In this document: one piece after another, positions 1 to 5,564 of the stretch
How positions within the stretch are numbered: position 1 is the first letter of the stretch
Layout: each line of letters begins with the position of its first letter
Assembly: GCA_012522705.1 (NCBI GenBank)
Contig: JAAYJY010000094.1
Coordinates: forward strand, 1-5,593
Reading direction: 5' to 3'
DNA length: 5,593 nucleotides
Source of the DNA: Syntrophomonadaceae bacterium
GTDB taxonomy: Bacteria; Bacillota; Syntrophomonadia; Syntrophomonadales; Syntrophomonadaceae
Notes under the pieces: model-generated
Database searches by the model: none
Seen by the model: the letters and a program-made list of their open reading frames with translations, nothing else
What the model was told of the DNA's origin: nothing
Position numbers and translations under genes: made by a program

Positions 1-912
1 GGGCAGCATGACTCCCAGAGTATTTAGACCCGGGTGAATCACCGCGTCCGGCAGCTCAGTTCCCTTTTTTCTATGCATGACCACTATGGGGGCCGGCGGT
101 GAAGTCAGCCATTTCTTTTCCACCGGGTTGATCAGGCAATACTTGCCGGCCGCCCCCACATCCCGGGCCATCACCGCAAAGGGTTTGTAGTCCCTTTTTT
201 TACGCTGGCGCAGAAGTCTTATGACCTCGGGTTGGTTGGCATCGGCGGCCAGGTGGAACGCTCCCAATCCCTTGACCGCGATTATATATCCTTGCTTCAG
301 CAGATCCACCGGGGTGGAATCGACTACCCTGCCATGACAGTCCACCAGCCGGGTGTGGGGACCACAGTCCGGACAGGCGTTGGGCTGGGCGTGAAAGCGC
401 CGATGGAGCGGGTTCTCATACTCTTCCCGGCACCGCTCGCACATGGAAAACGTTTCCATGGTGGTTTTGGCCCGGTCATAGGGCAGATCCTTGATGATCG
501 TGAACCGCGGCCCGCAGTTGGTGCAGTTGGTAAAGGGATATCCATAGCGCCGGTCTTGCGGGTCGGCCACCTCCCGGCGGCAATCGGAACAAATAGCCAC
601 ATCCGGCGCTACCCCTGCCACTTTTTCGTCCCGGTCCTGGGATTCCCGGATAGTGAAATCACGATAACCGGCGGGGACGATGGCCTCGACCTCACAGCTG
701 CGGATGACTGCCAGGGGCGGGGGTTCCGCCACCAGTCGCCGGGCAAATTCCTGCAGTTTATCTTCCGGACCTTCCGCTTCGATGAAAACACCAGCGGCGG
801 AATTGAGCACCCACCCCAGCAGGGCATGTTCCCGGGCCAGGCGGTAGACCAGGGGCCTGAATCCGACCCCCTGCACTATTCCTTTGATAGAGATGCGATA
901 TGCTTGGTGCAT
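1..912 (-). CDS. hypF: HypF carbamoyltransferase, N-terminal part (runs off window)
   Basis: HypF converts carbamoyl phosphate to a carbamoyl adenylate and transfers the group to HypE, giving the cyanide ligands of the Ni-Fe centre. The visible 304 residues cover the acylphosphatase-like domain (about 1-90) with G-I-V-Q-G-V-G-F-R-P (11-20; catalytic R19 and N37). Next come two zinc-finger units: C108-x2-C111 with C130-x2-C133, and C158-x2-C161 with C180-x2-C183. The start of the YrdC-like domain follows, with K-G-L-G-A-F-H-L-A (214-222), R-K-K-R-D-Y-K-P-F-A-V-M (237-248) and L-G-V-M-L-P at the window edge. The remaining YrdC region and the Kae1-like carbamoyltransferase domain would lie beyond position 1; full-length HypF is about 750 residues. 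The ATG at 912 is the only start in frame and matches the family start. No frameshift is seen. Confidence 0.96.
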   Translation of the reverse strand, partial: MHQAYRISIKGIVQGVGFRPLVYRLAREHALLGWVLNSAAGVFIEAEGPEDKLQEFARRLVAEPPPLAVIRSCEVEAIVPAGYRDFTIRESQDRDEKVAGVAPDVAICSDCRREVADPQDRRYGYPFTNCTNCGPRFTIIKDLPYDRAKTTMETFSMCERCREEYENPLHRRFHAQPNACPDCGPHTRLVDCHGRVVDSTPVDLLKQGYIIAVKGLGAFHLAADANQPEVIRLLRQRKKRDYKPFAVMARDVGAAGKYCLINPVEKKWLTSPPAPIVVMHRKKGTELPDAVIHPGLNTLGVMLP

Positions 913-926
913 GCTGGTGCGATTTG

Positions 927-932
927 CCCTCC
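927..932 (-). promoter_or_regulatory. Distant ribosome binding site of hypF
   Basis: GGAGGG on the minus strand lies 14 bases before the ATG at 912, longer than usual. No alternative start exists in the frame: an in-frame TGA lies eleven codons upstream of the ATG, with no ATG, GTG or TTG between them. Confidence 0.45.
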
Positions 933-956
933 GTCCGGGTTTCTGTCAGTTTTACG

Positions 957-976
957 GTATTCATTGCTATGAATAC
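957..976. promoter_or_regulatory. Perfect 8-bp palindrome upstream of hypF, candidate operator
   Basis: GTATTCAT and ATGAATAC are exact reverse complements separated by TGCT. The centre is about 55 bases upstream of the hypF start. The layout (TTCAT-N4-ATGAA) resembles the half-site spacing of FNR/CRP-family sites (TTGAT-N4-ATCAA for FNR) without matching that consensus. It could be a dimeric regulator site or a small RNA hairpin. Confidence 0.35.
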
Positions 977-1060
977 TTTGGCTGCCATCGTTTATTGTGG
1001 TGCGGGCACGCGTGTTGATTCTGATTTTTCCGAAAAGCCAAACCTGAAATGGAACTGCAA

Positions 1061-1095
1061 GGTGGGCCGCCAAGAATGACTGCCGGCGACCCACC
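1061..1095 (-). repeat. Imperfect inverted repeat, stable hairpin without T-tract
   Basis: GGTGGG (1061-1066) pairs with CCCACC (1090-1095), and after one mismatch CGCC (1068-1071) pairs with GGCG (1085-1088), leaving a 13-base loop. It lies about 50 bases after the endopeptidase stop. On the minus-strand transcript it is followed by TTGCAGTTCC rather than a run of T, so it is not a classic intrinsic terminator. A role in transcript processing or attenuation before hypF is possible. Confidence 0.45.
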
Positions 1096-1144
1096 CCGCC
1101 TGTTCAGCTTTTGTGTTGTGTCGCATCCGGGCATCCTATTGATG

Positions 1145-1609
1145 TTACTCTTGGAGCAGCTTCAGTATTTCCTCTTGCATCAATTCGATCAGGCGGGGGA
1201 GCTTTTTCGCCACCTGGGGACTTAAATCCATGCCTACCGCCACCTCCGCCGGTTCGATACCAAAAACGATGGTAGGTGGATCATACCCCAGCATACGGGT
1301 CATCTTCATCGCCTCCACAAAATGCATTTCATGCAGGGAGGTGATAGTCTCGACCGACTGCAACCCTAGTTCATCCAAGGGAGCCCGGTAGATGGTACCA
1401 GGTACTCCCCCGGCGTGCATGGCATCAACTATGATCAGCTGCTCGGCCCGACAGAATTCCTCTATAAGGTCATAACTGTTGGTTCCGCCGTCGATCAGCT
1501 CCACTTCTTTTGGAAATCCCAATTCCTCCAGGGCCTTGATGGCGTGAACCCCCACCCCATCGTCCTGCATTATGAGGTTGCCGATTCCCACAACCATAAC
1601 TTTACTCAA
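1145..1609 (-). CDS. hupD: Hydrogenase maturation endopeptidase, HyaD/HybD family
   Basis: This cytoplasmic protease removes the C-terminal tail of the large subunit once nickel is bound, allowing the active site to close and the heterodimer to be exported. It has 154 residues, the usual size. The N-terminus V-V-G-I-G-N-L-I-M-Q-D-D-G-V-G-V (6-21) is the family signature. By alignment from memory with E. coli HybD (E16, D62, H93), the nickel-sensing residues are D17, D62 (I-V-D-A) and H93 (S-L-H-E). Its expected substrate is encoded two genes upstream: the large subunit has a 15-residue tail after D-P-C-L-A-C-A-I-H, with cleavage predicted after that histidine. It starts with TTG, 16 bases after the cytochrome stop. 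Confidence 0.96.
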   Translation of the reverse strand: MSKVMVVGIGNLIMQDDGVGVHAIKALEELGFPKEVELIDGGTNSYDLIEEFCRAEQLIIVDAMHAGGVPGTIYRAPLDELGLQSVETITSLHEMHFVEAMKMTRMLGYDPPTIVFGIEPAEVAVGMDLSPQVAKKLPRLIELMQEEILKLLQE

Positions 1610-1617
1610 AAAAGCGG

Positions 1618-1623
1618 CCTCCT
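1618..1623 (-). promoter_or_regulatory. Ribosome binding site deciding the TTG start of the endopeptidase
   Basis: AGGAGG on the minus strand sits in the 16-base gap after the cytochrome stop and ends 8 bases before the TTG at 1609. The in-frame ATG at 1597 would be 20 bases away, so TTG is the better start. Confidence 0.7.
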
Positions 1624-1625
1624 AA

Positions 1626-2282
1626 TTATGCGCTGACTCCCTTTTCGGCTTTGATCTTCCTTCCTTTTTCATCCACATGGTAGCCATGGTGGAAATCAGC
1701 CGGGATTTTACCGGTAACTATGGACTTCAGAACGGGAATCCCTTCTGCCACGTCCAGGTAAACGTGTACCAAAACCATCAACAGGAAAATCCAGGTTACG
1801 ATATAGTGGAGGATCCTTACTACCAGATAACCACCGAAAAAGTAAGCCCAGGAGGTAAAGAACTCCGGTTTGTAAAGTATAAAACCTGTGAGGACCTGGA
1901 AAAGGGCCATAATGTAAACGGCGGTATACATGCCCTTCTGGCCGGGATTGTATTTGCCGTAGTAGGGATGGTCCTTGGCCAGGAATAGATAGTATTTGAT
2001 CATACTGGGAAGTTTCTTGGTATCCTCGATCGGGTGAAAAACGATATTGGTCCAATCTTTCTTCACTATCGCCAGATAGATGCGAATTACTACTCCGAAC
2101 ACCAACACCATGGCGAAAGCAAAATGTGCGGTGCGGGCATTGTCCATGCTGGCAAATAAACGGAAAGACCCGGGGGCATGGATATAAAACCCGGTCAGGC
2201 ACAGCATGGCGATAGAGATCATATTGGACCAATGCAGCAACCGGAGCCATAATGGGTGTCTCAACTCCATTTTCTTAATCAC
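1626..2282 (-). CDS. hupC: Ni/Fe-hydrogenase b-type cytochrome subunit
   Basis: This integral membrane di-haem cytochrome b (HupC/HyaC/CybH family, 218 residues) takes electrons from the small-subunit distal cluster and passes them to the quinone pool. There are four hydrophobic helices at about 16-36, 53-73, 117-137 and 158-178. Candidate haem ligands are H17 (R-L-L-H-W-S-N), H53 (R-T-A-H-F) and the pair H159/H173 in helix 4, separated by 13 residues, which is the family signature. The C-terminus (about 180-218) is charged and soluble. The GTG start follows the large-subunit stop by 12 bases. A start at the internal ATG (residue 5) would lose only four residues. Its presence, with the C-terminal anchor of the small subunit, marks the enzyme as a respiratory, membrane-bound uptake hydrogenase rather than a soluble one. 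Confidence 0.95.
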   Translation of the reverse strand: MIKKMELRHPLWLRLLHWSNMISIAMLCLTGFYIHAPGSFRLFASMDNARTAHFAFAMVLVFGVVIRIYLAIVKKDWTNIVFHPIEDTKKLPSMIKYYLFLAKDHPYYGKYNPGQKGMYTAVYIMALFQVLTGFILYKPEFFTSWAYFFGGYLVVRILHYIVTWIFLLMVLVHVYLDVAEGIPVLKSIVTGKIPADFHHGYHVDEKGRKIKAEKGVSA

Positions 2283-2289
2283 TTCAGCA

Positions 2290-2296
2290 CCCCCTT
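2290..2296 (-). promoter_or_regulatory. Ribosome binding site for the GTG-started cytochrome gene
   Basis: On the minus strand AAGGGGG overlaps the large-subunit stop codon and ends 7 bases before the GTG at 2282. The ATG four codons further in (2270) would be about 19 bases away, so GTG is preferred. Confidence 0.55.
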
Positions 2297-3740
2297 AACC
2301 GATCACGAACTGGCTGAGGACCTTTTTATCTGGAGTCATTACATGGATAGCACAAGCCAGACAGGGATCGAAAGAACGAACGATCCTGACGATCTCAAAC
2401 GGATTGGCTGGATCCTGGACCGGGCAGCCGATCAAGGCCTGCTCCATCGTGCCCATCTGATCACGGTCGTCCCGGGGCGACATGTTCCAGGTGCTGGGGA
2501 CTACCGCATTGTAAACAGCGGTGCGGCCATGCTCTATCTTGTTCCAATGACCCAAGGCGCCCCGGGCGGCTTCCGTTAAGCCCATCCCTTGCGCCTCATT
2601 GGGAGCCTTATGCGGTGTACAGACCGGCTGACCAACCTCCAGTTTCATAACCCATTCGTCCATGGCATGGGCGATCATGGAAGTTTCCACCGCGCGGGCG
2701 AAGTGACGTCCCAACACCGAGTAGGCTTTGTCTCCCAGAGCCACGACTTCGGGAGTCTGAGCGGTGAGCAGGCGGGCCAGGGGACCTACTTCCATGACGT
2801 TCCCATTATAACGGGGAGCTTTGACCCAGGAATAGGCGCCCCGCTTCTTGGTATTAGGAGTCACCACTGCCTTGGTAGGCTCTTTTTCGATCCCATCCTC
2901 ATACCAGCTGTATTTGACATCTTCACCGATCCGATCGGGTTCCAGATCCTTTAGCTGGCCGCCCAGCAGGACCTTGGAGGGGAAGAATTTCTCTTGATGG
3001 ACAAAATCCGTAAGAGCACCCGCCGCTTGCGGGAATGCCCCGTATGAAAGCATGTTTTTGCAGCCAACCCCGATGTTGAAGTACTCGTGATAGGTGGCGG
3101 CTACCGCCTGGACAGTCGGGATATACTTGTTATCGATAAACTGGATCAGTTCCGCCAGGCGGAATTTGAAATCCACCATCTTCTGACTGTCCGGAACCTC
3201 AGAGACTCCTCCCGGAACAATGGCCTGGTTGTGCGGCATCCGGCCACCCCATAGGGCAGCCATCTCGTGAGCCCTGCGCCGCATCTTCAAGGCCTCCAGA
3301 TAGGTGTTGACAACCTCGGCATTCACGTCTGCGGGGAAGCGGTAGTCACCCTCATAGCGAGGGATGAAGGGCGGTACATCCGGGCCCTTGACATAGTCCA
3401 GAGCCGCCAGATGGAAGAAGTGCAGAATATGAGACTGCAAATTGTTGGAACCTAAAATCAGGTTTCTAATAATCCGTCCATTGGGCGGAGGTTCAATCCC
3501 AAAAGCGTTATCTAAAGCCAACGTACCCGCGGTGGCATGACTGATCGGTCAGACCCCGCAGACCCTTTGCATGATCTGTTGAGCATCACGGGGATCGCGG
3601 CCCCGCATGATCAACTCCAATCCCCGGAACATCATGCCCATGGATTTTGCGTTGACTACCAGGCCGCCTTCAACTTCCACCTCAACCCCAAGGTGTCCTT
3701 CGATGCGAGTTATAGGATCAATTTTTATCGTCTGCGCCAT
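2295..3740 (-). CDS. hupL: [NiFe] hydrogenase large subunit with in-frame UGA, probable selenoprotein
   Basis: This is the catalytic subunit (HupL/HyaB/HydB type), carrying the Ni-Fe(CN)2CO centre; it is read as one 481-codon frame through the TGA at codon 64. The N-terminus has D-P-I-T-R-I-E-G-H (8-16) and R-G-L-E (39-42). The first metal motif is R59-V-C61-G-V-(UGA64)-P-I-S-H68, where UGA replaces the second cysteine, normally a Ni-Fe bridging ligand. Conserved blocks continue after it: S-H-I-L-H-F-F-H-L-A (103-112), K-A-P-R-Y (307-311), T-E-A-A-R-G-A-L-G-H-W (389-399) and P-S-T-W-N-M-S-P-R-D (415-424). The second motif is D458-P-C460-L-A-C463-A-I-H466, with both cysteines encoded as TGT. 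The last 15 residues, after H466, form the tail removed by the endopeptidase. The start overlaps the small-subunit stop, with AAGGTG 7 bases upstream. Split calls at the TGA (3740-3549 and 3521-2295) would be artefacts. A nonsense mutation or sequencing error is the alternative. Confidence 0.93.
3517..3536 (-). promoter_or_regulatory. Candidate bacterial SECIS hairpin after the UGA
   Basis: On the mRNA, GCCA (3536-3533) can pair with UGGC (3520-3517), followed by C3532 with G3522 and a bulged U at 3521. This leaves a nine-base apical loop containing GGGU. The loop begins 17 bases after the UGA, which fits the general spacing of bacterial SECIS elements, where the hairpin lies in the coding sequence just downstream and has a G near the start of the loop. 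A competing small hairpin (ACC-GCG-GGU, 3533-3525) exists. The stem is short, so this is suggestive only. Confidence 0.4.
3549..3551 (-). other. Recoded UGA, proposed selenocysteine codon 64
   Basis: The TGA is in frame inside the large subunit, exactly where the conserved C-G-x-C-x-x-H motif has its second cysteine. Both flanks are conserved and in the same frame. The neighbouring genes show no sign that UGA is a general sense codon: no other gene here contains an internal UGA, tryptophans are TGG, and the upstream gene ends in TGA. Selenocysteine is the natural reading because Cys-to-Sec replacement at catalytic positions is the rule for selenoproteins. Confirmation needs homologues and selA, selB, selC and selD in the genome. 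Confidence 0.8.
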
Positions 3741-4804
3741 TAGTTGTCACCTTCTTCCTTTTCATGATCTTTACTGGATCCGATTCTGCCGGTGGCCACG
3801 TTGCCGGCCAGGTGAGCGCCGATACCCAGAAGCGCCGCCCCGCCAAGAACGAATCCGATCTGGTCCACGGTGGCGGTGGTAGCCGGCCCTATCGGCATCT
3901 CCGCCATCCGCTCATAAATCGGCCAATTGGGGAATTGAGGTTCGGTGCAGGCTATGCATACCCCGCCGCACTGCACGCACCAGTTTACTCCCCCGTTCCA
4001 CAAACGGGTAGTAGAGTCACAATGGGCTATCGGTCCTTTACAGCCCAGTTCCAGCATACAGCCCATTTCGCCGAAGGTCTTCGCAAAGATACCATTGTCG
4101 AAATACTGGCGGCGCTGGCAATTCTCGTGAATTATGCGCCCATAAAACATCTTGGGACGCCCGGCCGAATCAAGTTCAGGGATATCCTTGAAAAGCAGGT
4201 AGTGAGCGATGGTCCCCACGATCCAATCCGGATGAGGGGGACATCCCGCCACGTTAATGATCGGTTTGCCCTTGACTACATCAGCCACTGATCTGGATTC
4301 AGAGGGATTGGGATCCGCGGCGGGGAGTCCCCCGTAGGCTGAACAGGTCCCGACGTTAATGATGGCGGCCGCCTGGCTGCCGATATCCTTGACAGCCTCC
4401 AGCATGGTAATCTCGTGGCCCTCTCTTTCCCCAATCACACAGTAAATGCCATTTTCCTTGACCTGAATCGATCCTTCCACGACCAGCACAAATTTACCCG
4501 AATATTGTTCCACCGTATCGTAGAGAGCCTTTATGGCCAGCTCTCCCTGCGCAGCCATTACGTTATCCTGGAACCGCAGGCTGATAACCTTTAACAATAA
4601 GTCCTCAATATCTGGATCCTGGCAGTTTAACAAGGATATAGCACAACCACTACAGGCACCTCCGGTTAACCATATCACTGGCGGCAATTCTCCCGCTTCC
4701 GCAGCTTCAGCTATGTACGGTGACAGGTATCCCGCCAGGGATACTGCGACCGCTGAACCTGCCGCAGCGCGCATGAAATCACGACGGCTCAATTTGGTTG
4801 CCAT
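3740..4804 (-). CDS. hupS: [NiFe] hydrogenase small subunit, Tat-exported
   Basis: This is the electron-transfer subunit (HupS/HyaA/HydA type), 354 residues. The N-terminus has a twin-arginine motif S-R-R-D-F-M (6-11), a hydrophobic stretch and A-E-A-A-E-A near 32-37, so the folded heterodimer should be exported. Proximal cluster ligands are C51, C54 (G-G-A-C-S-G-C), C154 (G-T-C-S-A) and C188 (A-G-C-P-P-H-P). The two extra cysteines of oxygen-tolerant group 1d enzymes are absent. The distal cluster is H226, C229, C249 and C255. The medial cluster is C262, C283 and C286 plus C276 (G-V-N-W-C-V-Q), where most family members have proline; this predicts [4Fe-4S] instead of [3Fe-4S]. C279 is an additional cysteine beside it. 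A hydrophobic helix at about 312-335 containing G-I-G-A-H, followed by a charged tail, is the usual membrane anchor that contacts cytochrome b. The stop overlaps the large-subunit start by one base (TAATG). Confidence 0.97.
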   Translation of the reverse strand: MATKLSRRDFMRAAAGSAVAVSLAGYLSPYIAEAAEAGELPPVIWLTGGACSGCAISLLNCQDPDIEDLLLKVISLRFQDNVMAAQGELAIKALYDTVEQYSGKFVLVVEGSIQVKENGIYCVIGEREGHEITMLEAVKDIGSQAAAIINVGTCSAYGGLPAADPNPSESRSVADVVKGKPIINVAGCPPHPDWIVGTIAHYLLFKDIPELDSAGRPKMFYGRIIHENCQRRQYFDNGIFAKTFGEMGCMLELGCKGPIAHCDSTTRLWNGGVNWCVQCGGVCIACTEPQFPNWPIYERMAEMPIGPATTATVDQIGFVLGGAALLGIGAHLAGNVATGRIGSSKDHEKEEGDN

Positions 4805-4901
4805 ATTCTGATCCTTCCTCCATTCACTTTATAGTTCAATCCCAGATCTTTTTCCCAAACACAAATCATTCCAGGACGGTTAATTTCTAAATTCCAAATA
4901 T
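4805..4901 (-). other. Intergenic spacer hypB to small subunit
   Basis: This is a 97-base AT-rich spacer, the only sizeable gap between hypB and the structural genes. It ends in the ribosome site of the small subunit gene. It contains a short inverted repeat (AATTT-CT-AAATT, 4882-4893) but no T-tailed hairpin, so no intrinsic terminator is visible. A TATAAA at 4828-4833 is too close to the ribosome site to be a convincing promoter. I see no small ORF with a credible start. Confidence 0.6.
4813..4821 (-). promoter_or_regulatory. Strong ribosome binding site of small subunit
   Basis: On the minus strand this reads GGAGGAAGG and ends 8 bases before the ATG at 4804. It is the strongest Shine-Dalgarno match in the window and fixes the start just ahead of the Tat signal. 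Confidence 0.75.
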
Positions 4902-5564
4902 CTATAACGGGTTTTTCTTTCTCACCTCCCCGAAGACCCATTGAGTCCAGTTTTCTATACCCTCACCGTTACGTCCAGAGATCATAAATACCATGGCAGA
5001 GGGATTAATCTGGGCCAGGTCCTCCCTAAACCTGTCCAAATTAAAATCGGTATAAGGCAGGAGGTCCATTTTGTTGAGCAGCACCGCTTTGGCCTGTCGA
5101 AATATCAGCGGGTATTTATGCAGTTTATCGTTGCCTTCGGTGGTACTTATGACCACCGCGGTGAAGTCCTCGCCCAGGTCGAATTCGGCCGGGCAGACCA
5201 AATTGCCCACGTTTTCAATGATGATTAGCTCCAGGTCATCCGCCGGCAACCGGCTGTAGGCAGTCCCTACCATTGAGGCATCCAAATGACAGGCTCCTTC
5301 GGTATTGATCTGGATGACCTTGACACCTTTCTTTTCAATTCGCTTGGCATCCTGATCGGTGTACAGGTCACCCTCGATGACTCCCAACCGGATCTGCCCG
5401 CCCAAGGTCTCGATAGTACGTTCCAGGATGGTGGTTTTGCCCGAGCCAGGCGAACTCATGAGGTTAATGACCAGCACCTTCCGGCCCTTGAAGAAACTCC
5501 GGTTCCTCTTGGCTAATAATTCGTTGGCCCCCAGCAAGTGGGTTTCCATGTTTATCTGCACCAT
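4902..5564 (-). CDS. hypB: HypB, hydrogenase nickel-incorporation GTPase
   Basis: This is a SIMIBI-class GTPase that, with HypA, inserts nickel into the hydrogenase large-subunit precursor in the cytoplasm. Numbered from the ATG at 5564 (220 residues), it has a P-loop S-S-P-G-S-G-K-T at 37-44, an E-G-D-L switch segment near 64-67, and an N-K-M-D guanine-specificity motif at 164-167. The G-domain metal site is C92-H93 (in G-A-C-H-L-D) and C124 (in N-L-V-C-P-A). It lacks the N-terminal C-x2-C-G-C nickel motif of E. coli HypB and any histidine-rich stretch, so it is the short form of the family. A TTG one codon upstream is possible, but the ATG is preferred because it overlaps the upstream stop as TGATG, and an AGGGG lies about 10 bases before it. 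It ends in TAG, 97 bases before the small subunit gene. Confidence 0.96.
   Translation of the reverse strand: MVQINMETHLLGANELLAKRNRSFFKGRKVLVINLMSSPGSGKTTILERTIETLGGQIRLGVIEGDLYTDQDAKRIEKKGVKVIQINTEGACHLDASMVGTAYSRLPADDLELIIIENVGNLVCPAEFDLGEDFTAVVISTTEGNDKLHKYPLIFRQAKAVLLNKMDLLPYTDFNLDRFREDLAQINPSAMVFMISGRNGEGIENWTQWVFGEVRKKNPL

Larger units (their letters stand above)
913..1144 (-). other. Intergenic region between endopeptidase and hypF
   Basis: This is the longest non-coding stretch (232 bases). It holds a GC-rich imperfect hairpin (1061-1095) and an AT-rich perfect palindrome (957-976), each listed separately. I found no clear sigma-70 or sigma-54 promoter. Open frames crossing it have no recognisable product and no convincing ribosome site. 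The gap suggests that hypF may be expressed separately from the structural genes. Confidence 0.6.

Noticed and set aside
232..972. Long plus-strand open frame of 246 codons
   Set aside because: It is antisense to hypF, whose acylphosphatase, zinc-finger and YrdC motifs are unmistakable. The plus-strand product has no recognisable family and no ribosome site.
876..1094. Small minus-strand frame spanning the gap and overlapping the hypF start
   Set aside because: It has no recognisable domain or good ribosome site, and it overlaps hypF in another frame.
1061..1095. Intrinsic terminator call for the hairpin
   Set aside because: There is no T-tract on either side of the stem, so it was recorded only as an inverted repeat.
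1708..2250. 180-codon minus-strand frame inside the cytochrome gene
   Set aside because: It is a shifted-frame shadow. The overlapping frame carries the four membrane helices and the conserved haem histidines.
3549..3551. UGA as a reassigned sense codon (genome-wide Trp or Gly)
   Set aside because: No other gene here contains an in-frame UGA, tryptophans use TGG, and the gene upstream of hypB ends in TGA. Neither Trp nor Gly would fit a metal-ligand position.
3549..3740. A stand-alone 63-residue peptide ending at C-G-V
   Set aside because: It is the exact N-terminal portion of the large subunit, and the following sequence continues the same conserved motif in the same frame, so a separate small gene is not credible.
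4828..4858. Possible sigma-70 promoter for the structural genes (TTGGGA, 19 bases, TATAAA)
   Set aside because: The spacing is too long, the -35 match is poor, and the predicted start would fall on the ribosome binding site of the small subunit gene.
4882..4893. Short AT-rich inverted repeat AATTT-CT-AAATT after hypB
   Set aside because: Five-base arms in AT-rich sequence are expected by chance, and the loop is too short to form a stable hairpin.
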